From: Candidatus Amoebophilus asiaticus 5a2
Lineage (GTDB): Bacteria > Bacteroidota > Bacteroidia > Cytophagales > Amoebophilaceae
NCBI RefSeq assembly: GCF_000020565.1
Contig: NC_010830.1
Location: 910,001 to 974,000 of the forward strand
Reading direction: 5' to 3'
Length of the DNA: 64,000 nt
Made by a program: the position numbers and the translations under genes. This document shows, piece by piece, positions 9,137 through 19,008 of the stretch; the first letter of the stretch is position 1, and every line of letters starts with the position of its first letter. A model generated the notes under the pieces. That model searched no databases. It had not been told where the DNA came from and saw nothing but the letters and a program-made list of their open reading frames with translations.

Positions 9137-10234
9137 TTATAATTTCCATATTATATGTGGGTATGCTTTCCGTAACTCTACTTTTTCTTCTTGAGATGTT
9201 ATCTTATTATGTGTTAAATCAATAAGATACTTTTTATTTTTGAGTAAACTTTCAGCAAGTTTTTTTGCACCCTCAAATGTTATCTTATTACAATATAAGT
9301 CGATATATCTAACTAAATTTTCTTTTTCTTGTAAATACTTTCCTAATAGTTCTACGTCAGAATCTTCTAGTCCTTTCCAGTTCAAGCGTATTCCTTTCAG
9401 ACTCGTATCAGATATGTAAGGCCAAAATTCTTTAGGTAAATCTTGTACTAATTGTATTACACAATAAAAAATAAAACTAGGTATAGTTTCTAACGCTTTA
9501 GGTATATGCTCACAATATTTTTTACTGTTTTTCTTATAAAAATTTAGAAAAGATGTGTGATTAGAATATAAGTCAATACTCTTTTTTGGACGATTCTCCA
9601 CACCTCTTACTCCGATCTCGTCATATCCACTAAAAATAGCATGTAACTTTCTATTAACTCTCCTCATTTCTAATCTATAAAAATAGGGTAAATAAGAAGT
9701 TATATGTTGTAAGATGGATTCATGCTCAAGAACATCAACAAGTTTTACTTTGCTAGAAGGCGAAGCAGTAGACTCAATAAATGAGTTAGGCCTAGTTCCT
9801 ATGACACTTCTAGTTCGTGTATGACCTGATTTAATTTGATTGAGACTTCTTTTCTTATTCTGTAAGCTGTATCTAGTTGCAGCCTTTGTTGGGCTTGTAT
9901 TTCCTGGAGCCTTATTTTCATCCTCTGGGCTTGTAACTTTTCTTTTCTTAGACTTTGGTGATTCTAGAGCTTGTTCTTCCTTTTTCTCTTCCCTTCTTCT
10001 CTTACTAGTTAAATAGCTATTATCTTCATCAACTATTATTATATGCTTATGGTCTGCGTGAACTTCTGCATCATTTTGCTCCCTTTCGAGTGTTCTAGCT
10101 GGCAACTGTTTTAGCTCTGACGCTATAGGTTGGTTAGCCCCCCTTGCACAGCTCTCTAATATTAAGCTCATACTTATTAGGCTTAATAATAGGTATTTTT
10201 TAGGAGTATTATAGTTTGTTTTCATAGTAGCCAT
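9137..10234 (-). CDS. F-box-like / leucine-rich repeat lipoprotein
   Basis: A 365-residue predicted lipoprotein, convergent with the giant gene (7 bp between the stops). The signal peptide ends in LILESC (Cys29, or Cys26 if the start is the second Met, MKTNYN). A basic K/E-rich linker follows, then an F-box-like helix pair at about 170-195 (ILQHITSYLPYF...RRVNRKL). The C-terminal half has ribonuclease-inhibitor-type leucine-rich repeats (IDLYCNKITFEGAKKLAESL). F-box proteins recruit substrates to SCF ubiquitin ligases in eukaryotes, so a role in host ubiquitin signalling is a reasonable inference. It is closely related in layout to 26243-27673; both finish with a YPHxxW-type C-terminus. Confidence 0.8.
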   Translation of the reverse strand: MATMKTNYNTPKKYLLLSLISMSLILESCARGANQPIASELKQLPARTLEREQNDAEVHADHKHIIIVDEDNSYLTSKRRREEKKEEQALESPKSKKRKVTSPEDENKAPGNTSPTKAATRYSLQNKKRSLNQIKSGHTRTRSVIGTRPNSFIESTASPSSKVKLVDVLEHESILQHITSYLPYFYRLEMRRVNRKLHAIFSGYDEIGVRGVENRPKKSIDLYSNHTSFLNFYKKNSKKYCEHIPKALETIPSFIFYCVIQLVQDLPKEFWPYISDTSLKGIRLNWKGLEDSDVELLGKYLQEKENLVRYIDLYCNKITFEGAKKLAESLLKNKKYLIDLTHNKITSQEEKVELRKAYPHIIWKL

Positions 10235-10362
10235 GTATTAGTTATTATGTAGCACATCTGCAAATAATATTATTGATCAGTCCCTTAGTGAAGTTAGTAA
10301 TATTCTGGTGAAAAAGGTGAAAATTTTTCCTCAATTGCTCCTCTATAAATTAAAAACTCATC

Positions 10363-10760
10363 TTACGCAACAATCTTTAGGAGTTTGATTTTTTGAAGTT
10401 CCGCAAAAGCAAGCTGGTTAGCTTTGAGAAACAATTTATACTTGAGGGCAAAATGATTGAGGGAAGTTTTATACTTAATAACTCGAGCTTATACTAAGCC
10501 ACAATAAAGGCAAAGATATGGTTACGCTGGGAACGTTCTACCTTGGCAGGAGATTTTTCCAAGCTAGCATTAAGCTTGGTTGATTTATGATATTCTTCTA
10601 TGCAACAACGTTTCTGATAGGCCTGATAAATATAAGTAGCATCTTTTTCTAGGTCATTAATTACTAGTTATAAACCGCCCTGTGAGCCATCTACATTTGT
10701 GGAGACTTTCTTTATGATGCTCACAGCAAAGGCAACATCTTTAAGCAACTAACGCTATAG
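10363..10760 (-). pseudogene. IS4-type transposase remnant
   Basis: On the minus strand this stretch reads as the C-terminal part of a DDE transposase: DLEKDATYIYQAYQKR, IEEYHKS, NASLEKSPAKVERSQ and NHIFAFIVA, with in-frame stops between them, ending NHFALKYKLFLKANQLAF. The YxKRxxIEEYHK motif is typical of IS4-like enzymes. The N-terminal half and any terminal repeats are missing. It is a dead relic. Confidence 0.7.
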
Positions 10761-10781
10761 GTGACGCTTGGATTATACAAA

Positions 10782-10862
10782 TAGATTTCTTCTGAAACCC
10801 CATAAAATCTAGGTATAAATCTATTTAGACATATCTGGGTGATAGGTTTGGTAAGAAGTCTA
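10782..10862 (-). mobile_element. 81-bp MITE-like inverted-repeat element, copy 2
   Basis: The ends are TAGATTTCTTCTGAAACC and GGTTTGGTAAGAAGTCTA, which are inverted repeats of each other with a few mismatches. The length is 81 bp. The core matches copy 1 at 4081-4161. It sits beside the IS4-type relic. Confidence 0.7.
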
Positions 10863-11016
10863 ATGGCAAAAATAGTCAGAAATCAAAGATAAGTAAAAAA
10901 ATAATTTAACGACAAGATAATGTAAGTCCAGAAGCTTGAACCGTGTCAAAATAGACAAAATTATATGTTTTACTTACTTAAAAGATATTATGCTTTGTAG
11001 GACTTAAATTTAAAAC

Positions 11017-11065
11017 TTTCTGCTTTGGGGACAGAAAGCTCCAGATTCGAATCCTGCTATCCCGA
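11017..11065 (+). pseudogene. Damaged copy of the tRNA-Pro 3' half
   Basis: TCTGCTTTGGGGACAGA and ATTCGAATCCTGC-ATCCCGA match the anticodon arm, T arm and acceptor 3' strand of tRNA-Pro at 3670-3744 with several substitutions. The copy continues into the same downstream flank (ATTAAAATGAT). The D arm and 5' acceptor strand are not recognisable, so it cannot be functional. It may be an attachment-site copy left by integration or a decayed duplicate. Confidence 0.65.
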
Positions 11066-11214
11066 ATTAAAATGATACTTTTTCGCTGTTAAAGAAATCC
11101 TAATTACACCTCCTTAGTGTTTCATTACTATCTATAGTAAGTCACGTCAATTATACAAGACAGACAGAAACCATCTAACCTTCCTTTCCCTAGAGAGACC
11201 TAGCAAAGACTGTA

Positions 11215-12023
11215 TAATTTTTTTGCTTATCTACTTGTATTACCTGCTCCTTGGAAGCTAGTAACACATCATTCCAGACTTTGTCTTTACACGCCACTCC
11301 ACATGACAAGTTATTCTTTGCTTGCTGGCTATCGCTGCTACCTGTTTATCCATCTTTTTGCCTGCTTCATCTTGATCAAAAATAAGGCTATTCCTATTGC
11401 TTGCTGATTAGCTTGTAAAAATACCTCTTCTAGACTATGGGCTATTCCTTGTCCTATACTCCCACAAGTAGCCAAATACAAAGTATAAGCTGTATTATGG
11501 AGCTGCTTGAAACTTAGGGCATCAATAGGACTTTCTGTTACAACAATTTTTTTATCTGCTTCACTAGTTAGCAATATGCTTAATCCTCTAGACAAGGCTT
11601 CTTGAAAGTATTTATCACTAATCCCATCAGCTTGTAATTGGTACTGAATGGTGCTGCATAAGCAGACTTCTCTTTAGATATTTATTTTATCATATAAGCT
11701 AAAGATAGTCCCTTGGGAACTTGTCTTACTTTCCTCGATCCCTTGATAAGTTACTGGATCTATCCCTCTTAAGTGGTACCCCATCCGCTTGGAAACCTTG
11801 TAAACTTAGCTTGAGCAAGCTCTTGTTGTAGGACTGGATCTTGGGTTTGTTCAGGTAAATGGCGCTGCTGATCTAGAACTGGTCTAGACAAAGTAGGATC
11901 TGATAGCCAAACAATTTCTTGATAGCTATGTCCTCTTTGTAACATAAAGTCTGCAATAGTTCCTTTATCTTGCTCATCACTTAAAGATTTATAAAACCTG
12001 TATTCCTGATTCTTGGGACGCAT
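11215..12023 (-). pseudogene. Toprim/primase-like mobilisation protein remnant
   Basis: Minus-strand fragments belong to a CHC2/Toprim-type primase found on Bacteroidota conjugative elements (DUF3991-like). The N-terminal piece at 11769-12023 includes FYKSLSDEQDKGTIADFMLQ, the Toprim-like piece at 11338-11595 includes KIVVTESPIDALSFKQL and YLATCGSIG, and a C-terminal piece includes CKDKVWNDVLLASKEQ. Stops and frame changes separate them. A second relic of the same kind lies at about 25.1-25.4 kb. The family call comes from motif recognition and is moderately secure. Confidence 0.6.
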
Positions 12024-12098
12024 AGCATGTTTGGTCCCTAATAGTTATGGCTATATTAGTTATGTTATTATTAGCGATAAACAACAGACACAAAAATT

Positions 12099-13115
12099 AT
12101 GGAACAACTATTACATCAATGCACCAGGACAATAGAGAAAACTCGTAGAGAAATACAGCTATCTAAAGAGAATATAGCAACCCTTGCTAGACAATATGGA
12201 GTTAACCGTAAAACAGTAGCTAAATGGAGCAAGAGGACTTCATGTCAGGCTGCAGCTATGGGACCCCTAAAGTAAGGCGTTCTAAGGTATTAACTGAGCA
12301 AGAGGAACAAGTTGTTATTGCTTTTAGAAAGCTGACTCAATTGCCCTTAGATGATTGCTTATATACTTTACAAGAAACTATACACCACTTATCTCGTTCT
12401 ACTTTGCATCGTTGTTTTCAGCGCCATGGCTGCCCGCTAGAGAAAGTGCAGATTAAGGAGAAAGTGGCTAAGAAGCAGTTTAAAGCGTATTCTATCAGCT
12501 ATTTCCATATAGATATAGCAGAAGTGCAGACAGCTCAAGGTCGGCTTTATTTGTTTGTAGCTATAGATAGAACCAGTAAGTTTTGTTTGGCTAGGTTATA
12601 TCCATTCGCTTCTAAATCAGCGGCCGTAGGTTTTTTACAAGATTTGATAGCTTTTGTTCCCTATAAGATCCATAAAATACTTACAGATAATGGCATTCAA
12701 TTCACTAATAGGAAAGGAGGAGAATTAGCATTCGAACATATGTTTGATCGTATTTATGAGCAAGAAGGTATTGACATAGAAAGACTCAACTAGCCCATCC
12801 ATGGATCAATGGGCAAATGGACAAGTAGAAAGAATAAATAGAACTATTAAAGAGGCTATTGTGCAAACTTATTATTATAGTAGTCATCAGCAGTTAGAGT
12901 GGCATTTAAATGACTTCTTATTAGCTTATAGTTTTGCTCGTAGGCTTAAGGTTTTAAGAGGTAAAATCCCTTGTCAATTTATAGAAGAACAATCAAGGAA
13001 AAATCCTCATCTTTTTCACAAGAATATTAATGACTTCACTAAGGGACTAAACACCCCCCTAATTTCACAATATAGGCCTGATTGCTTACTCCAAATAAAA
13101 TATCAAAAAGCTTGA
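12099..13115 (+). pseudogene. IS481-family transposase, frameshifted
   Basis: Three consecutive reading-frame pieces reconstruct one integrase-core transposase. Frame one starts at ATG 12099 with an N-terminal HTH (ENIATLARQYGVNRKTVAKW). Frame two, to 12793, has the DDE core (YFHIDIAEV, LTDNGIQFTNR). Frame three, 12801-13115, has GQVERINRTIKEA and FLLAYSFARRLK. The first shift falls near the C-run at about 12260; the second near 12790. All catalytic motifs are visible, so the loss is recent relative to the other IS relics, but the protein cannot be made in one piece. Confidence 0.85.
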
Positions 13116-13265
13116 CAAAAAGCCTCTCTAGCCAGTCTTAAGAAGATTAGACGAAATAAAAGTTTAGGTATTGGTTATTACGTTTTTATCTATTATCTTT
13201 TGAGATGAGCCTTAACTTATGTCAAAGGATTCCAACATCTCTATCAACTTTTTTCTATTAATAAT

Positions 13266-14378
13266 ATGTTTAACCCTTTTGGCTCAAAGTTTATAAGAGT
13301 AGCTACTCACTTTTTTGCTTTCTCTGTTTTTTTATTACTAATCAGTGCTCTATTTGAAAACTGCCTAGAGAATCATAACCAAATCAATCCCCTCTCCAAA
13401 AGTAAGGTTACTATTAAAGAGCAGAAAGATGACAAATTATTGGAAGAAGATAATCCTAATCTTGCGGAACTAATAAATATAAATAATACTCCACAAAACA
13501 TGCTAGCGGGAACCAGTTTAGAAGAGGCGCAGTTATCTGAAAAATTATTTACGACAAGAGAAGGATATAAAGTCAAATTTTATAAAGAAAATACTGAATG
13601 GAAAGCTAAAGTGGAAGAGCGTCAAGATTCTCTTAGCAGAGAATTAGATCTGCCTCTTTATATAGATATATCTATAAGCATAAAACAGTTAATAGACCTA
13701 ACCGAAGTGGAGCAGGCAACTCTAGTACATGTTATTTTACCAAAAGTTGGACAAATAGGTTATGTATATATAGGAAAACGTGGCCTATTAGGAGGAGGTA
13801 AGAATAAAAAAAAGAAACAACAACTCCCTTCATCGGAAGAAGAAGTAGTATTAGAAGAAGAAGCTAAAGAGGAGGAAGAGATATCTAGACCTACGGATAT
13901 TGATAAAAAAATGGCACCAACGCGCTATCCTTTCTCTAGCAGCTCTTCTTCCAGCACTATTAGCTCCTATAGTCAGATACTTTCTACTCCGCAAAGGCCT
14001 TCCCCATCAAAAAGTAAAACATCCAAACGCTTCTTATCTTTTGACTCTCCGCAACACCAAGGCTCTTCTAAACGTAGACGCGAGCGAGCCCTTTTAGAAG
14101 ATTCTACTTATACATCACCACGTAAAAGCGTAATAGAAGCTTTTATGCTATCAGAGCCTATCACTGAAAAAAATCGACGTACAGGATTAAAAATTGATGA
14201 TAGTATTAAGCAAAAACTACTTTCTGACTTACCAGGTTATATATTAGGAACTGCTTATGATAACGGAGATTGTTTTTTTGATGCATTAGCGCAATGTATG
14301 AATTCCATTAATTATACAGATGTCAATACAGCTAAATATTTACGTACTCTATGCTATGAGTTCTATCAAAAAAAATAA
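13266..14378 (+). CDS. OTU/nuclease lipoprotein paralogue, 5' part before a poly-A frame break
   Basis: A 370-residue frame with a signal peptide and lipobox ALFENC (Cys33). The shared N-terminal module lies at about 92-179 (EGYKVKFYKENTEWKAKV ... GYVYIGKRGLLGGGK). An acidic and Ser-rich linker follows, then the start of an OTU-like domain with GDCFFDALAQC (Cys336). Translation stops at TAA 14376 directly after a run of eight A (14368-14375). Removing one A restores the frame and gives QKNKILVADWD, which aligns with the intact paralogue at 4207-9129. This is therefore the front of a split gene whose remainder is listed next. Confidence 0.8.
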   Translation: MFNPFGSKFIRVATHFFAFSVFLLLISALFENCLENHNQINPLSKSKVTIKEQKDDKLLEEDNPNLAELININNTPQNMLAGTSLEEAQLSEKLFTTREGYKVKFYKENTEWKAKVEERQDSLSRELDLPLYIDISISIKQLIDLTEVEQATLVHVILPKVGQIGYVYIGKRGLLGGGKNKKKKQQLPSSEEEVVLEEEAKEEEEISRPTDIDKKMAPTRYPFSSSSSSSTISSYSQILSTPQRPSPSKSKTSKRFLSFDSPQHQGSSKRRRERALLEDSTYTSPRKSVIEAFMLSEPITEKNRRTGLKIDDSIKQKLLSDLPGYILGTAYDNGDCFFDALAQCMNSINYTDVNTAKYLRTLCYEFYQKK

Positions 14379-17178
14379 AATATTAGTAGCTGATTGGGAC
14401 TATAGACACGAAAACAAGAATACAAGGCCGAAGACAAAAGACAAAAAGTATTATGCCAATCATGAAAATAACTATTCAAAAATACAATATACAGCAGATG
14501 AATGTGCTAAGGAATTTTATGGAGATATCGCTATATGGGGTAGACCTTGGGTAGAAGGAATAATGCTATGTCAGAAGCTAGAACTTGAGGGGATTATCAG
14601 TATAGAAATACTGATAAATCCAGATACAAAGCAGCAAATCATTTCCTATTATTTAACAACTAATTCAAAATATAAACAGATTAACGAGGAAGTTCTTAAA
14701 CAACTGATGGGCTCCAAAAGGGTTCCTATAATAATTAATAAACAAGACAACCTGCATTTTGTCCCTTTGCTTTTAAAAGAATCAACATCTCAAAGCTCGT
14801 CCAGTAGCTCTTCTTCTAGTTCCGGTGCAATAATAACTACCCCCTCACCTAACAAAAAGAGAGGAGCCGATACAGAAACTTCCCAAAAGAACCCTGTTAA
14901 ACGAGCTAGGCCAGATATTACTTACTTACCACAAGAAGAGTTAGAAAGCTCATGTACAAAAGCCGATGAATTTTTAGAAGGATACAATCAGAAAGAAGAA
15001 AAAACTCTTTTAGATAGGGCAATCAAACTTTATAAACAAGCTGCAGAAAACGGTTACAAAGCTGCGCAAGACAAGTTGGTAACATTGAGAGATAAAGGAT
15101 TATATCAGAATCTTGACCTAGAAGCCATGGCATCTTATACAGAGGCAATTAAAGGAGCTATGGACGACCATTTTGCTAAACCTGCAGGGAAAATAAAAGA
15201 ATTTATTAACCATGCAAGAAACAGGCGCCGTGATTATGAGCGAAAGTATCAAGAACGTCTTAAAAACAAAGCACCAGCCACCCCTGAGAAAAAAGGAAAA
15301 AAGAAATCTATAAAACAAACTGCTGAAGGCCGAAGCCATCATCCTCCTATGCGTATTTCTGACTTAATTGTTATGGATCTTGATATTTTTAGAACCCCTA
15401 AACGTATTATATGGGGAGGTAATCCAAAACAATTACCCAACGCACAATATATCTATGGTCCTTTATTTAGAGATTCTAAGACATTAAAGTATGATTTTAA
15501 AGTTCTAGCTGTTGACACTTCTGGTTCGGGAGGAGATGAAACTACTTATTGTGTTGCTAAGCGCAGGGGAGACTATTACTTTATTGCTGAGGTAGGAGGG
15601 TTAGGAGGTGGATATGAAGATAAAACAAAAGACACTAAGGCCAGTGTAGGCAATAAAGAGTCAATTTTAGATGAATTAGTAAGGCTAGCCATAAAGCATC
15701 AAATAAACGTTATTACTGTAGAAACTAATAAAGATCCTGCCTTTGTAAGACTTTTAGAGAAAAAGTTAGGGCCTAAGCAAAAAGAGATAAAAATTGAAAC
15801 CAAACATCAATCACGAAATAAAGAGGCCCGAATTAATGAGGTGCTGCAGCCGCTATTAAAAACCCATAAGCTTATTATAAGTAAAGAAGCATTAATAAAT
15901 GATTTTAGCTCCGCTCCTCAGGATGATTTATATTTCAAATTTTTTTACCAATTAATGGCTTTAGTTGAAGATAACTTATCATCTGGGAAATATTTTGATA
16001 ATGGAAAACTTCAGCATGATGATCGAATAGATGTGGTAGCTAGCGCCATGATTTTATTAAAAGAGAAAAGCCAAAATGCCCCTACTAAACAAACTAGAAA
16101 AAGCTATTTAAGAGAGCTCAAAAAAGAGGCTAAAAAAGGCAATATTAAGGCACAACTAGAGCTAGGCCGGAACTACAAAGCAGGTCTAGGCGTAGAAGAA
16201 GACTTAGATGAGGCAGAAAAATGGCTACGAATAGCTGCTGAAAAATACGATAATCCAGATGCACAGTTTGAGTTAGCTGAAATACTACCTTCAATTAAAG
16301 AAGATGAGAAATTCAATTTCTATTCTAAGTCTGCTAGTAACGGTCATGTACCAGCAATGTACAAGTTAGGTGAAACATATAGTATAGGATCTGAATTAGT
16401 TGCAAAAGATGAGAATGAAGCAATAAGATGGTATACTGAAGCAGCCTCCAAAGGACATGCAGCTGCGGCCTATGCATTGGCTAAAATATATTTAAATGGA
16501 TCTGCTACAATTAGGCAAGACAAAAAAGAGGCATGGAGGTGGTGCGAAATAGCAGTAAAACTAGGTCACCCAAAGGCAATGTATAAAGTAGCCCAAAAAC
16601 ATGAACAAGATAAAAATGACATAGAAGCATTTAAATGGTACTTAAAAGCTGCAAAAAACAACTACGCTAAGGCACAATTCTTAGTAGGAAGCAAATATGA
16701 TGAAGGAAAAGGTGTAGCACAGGATTATCAAGAAGCATTTGTCTGGTATGAAAAAGCTGCCCAGTCAGATGAGCCACGAGCACAATATGGGCTTGCACAA
16801 ATCTACTGGCAGGGGCGTGTGCATAATAGACAGGATAAAGAAAAAGCAATTTTTTGGTTCCATAAAGCTGCTGAACAGGGTTATGTGGAGGCACAATTCA
16901 TATTAGGAAATATTTTCCAAGAGCAAAATGATTATAAAAAGGCTACTGTATGGTATAAAAGAGCTGCTGATGAGCAACATAAGCTAGCAATATTTAGTTT
17001 AGGAACTATTTATGAAGAGGAAAAGAAGTATAAAGAGGCTTTTGAATGTTATAAGGAGGCATCTGAACTTGATTTGGCAGAAGCCAACAATAAAATAGGA
17101 CATTTTTATCACCATGGATGGGGGGTGGAACAAGATCGAAAAATGGCATATTATTTTTTTACTAAAACAAATACATAA
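14320..17178 (+). CDS. OTU/nuclease/Sel1 lipoprotein paralogue, 3' part after the frame break
   Basis: Continuation of the split gene in the next frame; the first residues upstream of about 14374 are out-of-frame sequence. It completes the OTU-like domain (IQYTADECAKEF, then NLHFVPLLL with the candidate His). After a Ser-rich linker and a short Sel1-like unit comes the terminase-type nuclease domain: VDTSGSGGDETTY (Asp codon 15514), ITVETNKD (Glu codon 15721) and HDDRIDVVASA (16015-16047). From about 16100 to the end there are roughly ten Sel1 repeats (AxWYxxAAxxGxxxAQxxLG pattern). More than 900 codons remain free of stops, so either the break is very recent or slippage restores the full protein. 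Confidence 0.8.
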   Translation: MSIQLNIYVLYAMSSIKKNKILVADWDYRHENKNTRPKTKDKKYYANHENNYSKIQYTADECAKEFYGDIAIWGRPWVEGIMLCQKLELEGIISIEILINPDTKQQIISYYLTTNSKYKQINEEVLKQLMGSKRVPIIINKQDNLHFVPLLLKESTSQSSSSSSSSSSGAIITTPSPNKKRGADTETSQKNPVKRARPDITYLPQEELESSCTKADEFLEGYNQKEEKTLLDRAIKLYKQAAENGYKAAQDKLVTLRDKGLYQNLDLEAMASYTEAIKGAMDDHFAKPAGKIKEFINHARNRRRDYERKYQERLKNKAPATPEKKGKKKSIKQTAEGRSHHPPMRISDLIVMDLDIFRTPKRIIWGGNPKQLPNAQYIYGPLFRDSKTLKYDFKVLAVDTSGSGGDETTYCVAKRRGDYYFIAEVGGLGGGYEDKTKDTKASVGNKESILDELVRLAIKHQINVITVETNKDPAFVRLLEKKLGPKQKEIKIETKHQSRNKEARINEVLQPLLKTHKLIISKEALINDFSSAPQDDLYFKFFYQLMALVEDNLSSGKYFDNGKLQHDDRIDVVASAMILLKEKSQNAPTKQTRKSYLRELKKEAKKGNIKAQLELGRNYKAGLGVEEDLDEAEKWLRIAAEKYDNPDAQFELAEILPSIKEDEKFNFYSKSASNGHVPAMYKLGETYSIGSELVAKDENEAIRWYTEAASKGHAAAAYALAKIYLNGSATIRQDKKEAWRWCEIAVKLGHPKAMYKVAQKHEQDKNDIEAFKWYLKAAKNNYAKAQFLVGSKYDEGKGVAQDYQEAFVWYEKAAQSDEPRAQYGLAQIYWQGRVHNRQDKEKAIFWFHKAAEQGYVEAQFILGNIFQEQNDYKKATVWYKRAADEQHKLAIFSLGTIYEEEKKYKEAFECYKEASELDLAEANNKIGHFYHHGWGVEQDRKMAYYFFTKTNT

Positions 17179-17278
17179 AGCAACTCAACTTGCTCTGCTG
17201 TAATTTATATTCTTGTAATATTGTATATATGTTACTTATTAAGTAATATAGAAATGTATTTAATATTAATGAATTACT

Positions 17279-18811
17279 ATGAGACAGTATTTGGTTTCCA
17301 AATCGTTAGTTCAGCCATTATATACTTATATAGTAGTAGTGACAATTTTCTTTTTACAAGGCTGTGGGACCCCACCAAGCACCCCTACCAGAACAGAGAC
17401 AAAACATATTAGCCCTAAAGCTCAAGCAACCCTTTTGCAAGATGTAGCAGATAAGCATAAATTACAAAGAAAAGGTCTGTTTTACAAGCTTAAAGAGCAA
17501 GATGAGCCTTATAGTGATTTACAAGCTAGCTCTATGCTTGTAGTAGAAAAAGAAAATAGACCTCTAAATAGTAATCAAGTTTTAGATGCTAGTAGCAAAA
17601 AAAGAAAAAGACCAGAAAAAGGTAAGCCAAAAGCGACTGCAATAGAAGCCTGTTCAAAAGTAAAAGAGAAAGATTTAAAAAGAGAAATGAACAAGGAAGG
17701 AAGACTAAAAAAAAGCAGGACTGAGTCTTCTATATCTAGGGATAATTCTCAAAGCCTTAGTACCCTCCCTGCAAGCCCATCTCTTCCCGGAACGTTATCC
17801 TTTTCCTGTACCACGATAAGTGATGAAAAGGCTCAACAAATTGGAGAAGTTTTAAAAAGTACTACGGCGCACACATTTATGCTATTGCTTATCAGGGAAT
17901 TAAGTTTTGAAGGGCTAATATCTATAGTAAAGCACTTAAAAGTATCCAATATACAAAAACTTATTTTAAATGGGGTACATATGGAGGCTCAAGGAGTAGC
18001 AGGACTTGGCCCTCATTTAGTTAATACAAAAGTAAAATGTCTTAGGCTAAATAGCAATGGCATAGGAGATAAAGGCCTAATAAGCTTAGCTACTTATCTG
18101 CCAAATACGCTGTTAAATGATATTGACTTAGACTCTAATAAGATAGGAGTTGAAGGTATAAAAGCACTTATTGCAATACTAGATGATTCAAACATAGACA
18201 CACTCTCTTTATGGGGTAATAAGCTAGGAGAAGAGGGAGCCACTCTTTTAGGGTTATATTTAGCAAGTCCTAAGTCTAGGATAGAAAATCTAAATGTAGG
18301 CTACAATAAAATAGGCGCACAAGGTGTTATAAATCTTATAGCTAACTTACAAGAAAACATAAAACTACGTGTAGTTAATCTGCAAGGTAATCAGTTAGGT
18401 GATGATGGATTTAAAGGAATTATGCAAGCCTTACCTGGAACTCCGATACAAGAGATAGATTTGAGCTACAATAAGATTACTGATAATGCACTTCAGTATT
18501 GTGTTCTAGGAGAAACAAGTATATTAAGTATACTTAACTTAAGCAAAAATTTAATAACTGATAAAGGTGCACCGCATCTTAATCGCATACTGAAACAGAC
18601 ACCCATAAATACAATACACTTGAGTGATAATACAATAACATATGAAGGAGCGAAAATAATTGTTAAAGAATTACCCCAGGAAAAAACATTCACAGTTCAT
18701 TTACACCAGGTTGAAGATTTTTCTAGAGCAATTATAAGTTCATATCAGCAGAAACGTTTAAAAAAAGATTATCCACATATAAATTGGGTATTTAAAAAGC
18801 CTATTTTATAA
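17279..18811 (+). CDS. Leucine-rich repeat lipoprotein
   Basis: A 510-residue predicted lipoprotein with lipobox FLQGC (Cys29). A K/E-rich linker fills about residues 30-170, with clusters such as KKRKRPEKGK. From about residue 190 there are ten or so ribonuclease-inhibitor-type leucine-rich repeats of about 28 residues (CLRLNSNGIGDKGLISLATYL; LNVGYNKIGAQGV). The C-terminus ends KKDYPHINWVF, as in the two F-box/LRR lipoproteins of this window, but no F-box-like helix is obvious here. LRRs bind proteins; the target is unknown and a host-facing role is inferred. Confidence 0.8.
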   Translation: MRQYLVSKSLVQPLYTYIVVVTIFFLQGCGTPPSTPTRTETKHISPKAQATLLQDVADKHKLQRKGLFYKLKEQDEPYSDLQASSMLVVEKENRPLNSNQVLDASSKKRKRPEKGKPKATAIEACSKVKEKDLKREMNKEGRLKKSRTESSISRDNSQSLSTLPASPSLPGTLSFSCTTISDEKAQQIGEVLKSTTAHTFMLLLIRELSFEGLISIVKHLKVSNIQKLILNGVHMEAQGVAGLGPHLVNTKVKCLRLNSNGIGDKGLISLATYLPNTLLNDIDLDSNKIGVEGIKALIAILDDSNIDTLSLWGNKLGEEGATLLGLYLASPKSRIENLNVGYNKIGAQGVINLIANLQENIKLRVVNLQGNQLGDDGFKGIMQALPGTPIQEIDLSYNKITDNALQYCVLGETSILSILNLSKNLITDKGAPHLNRILKQTPINTIHLSDNTITYEGAKIIVKELPQEKTFTVHLHQVEDFSRAIISSYQQKRLKKDYPHINWVFKKPIL

Positions 18812-19008
18812 ATAAAAAGATGAAAGTTATGCTTGGTGATCGAGGTGGATTTTATACAAATTTCAGTTTGGTGAAGTACAGCATTGAGTTATTGGAAATA
18901 GTTTAAGTATTTTGTATTTTAATATACCCGCTTCTTGGCATATATTATACCTTAAAAATTCTTACTAAAACTTAATGCCTGTTGAAATAACCTATACCAA
19001 CTATACAG

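Noticed and set aside
4207-17178. Prophage, because of the terminase-like domains
   Set aside because: There is no portal, capsid, tail, holin or terminase ATPase gene nearby; only the nuclease half occurs, fused to effector domains.
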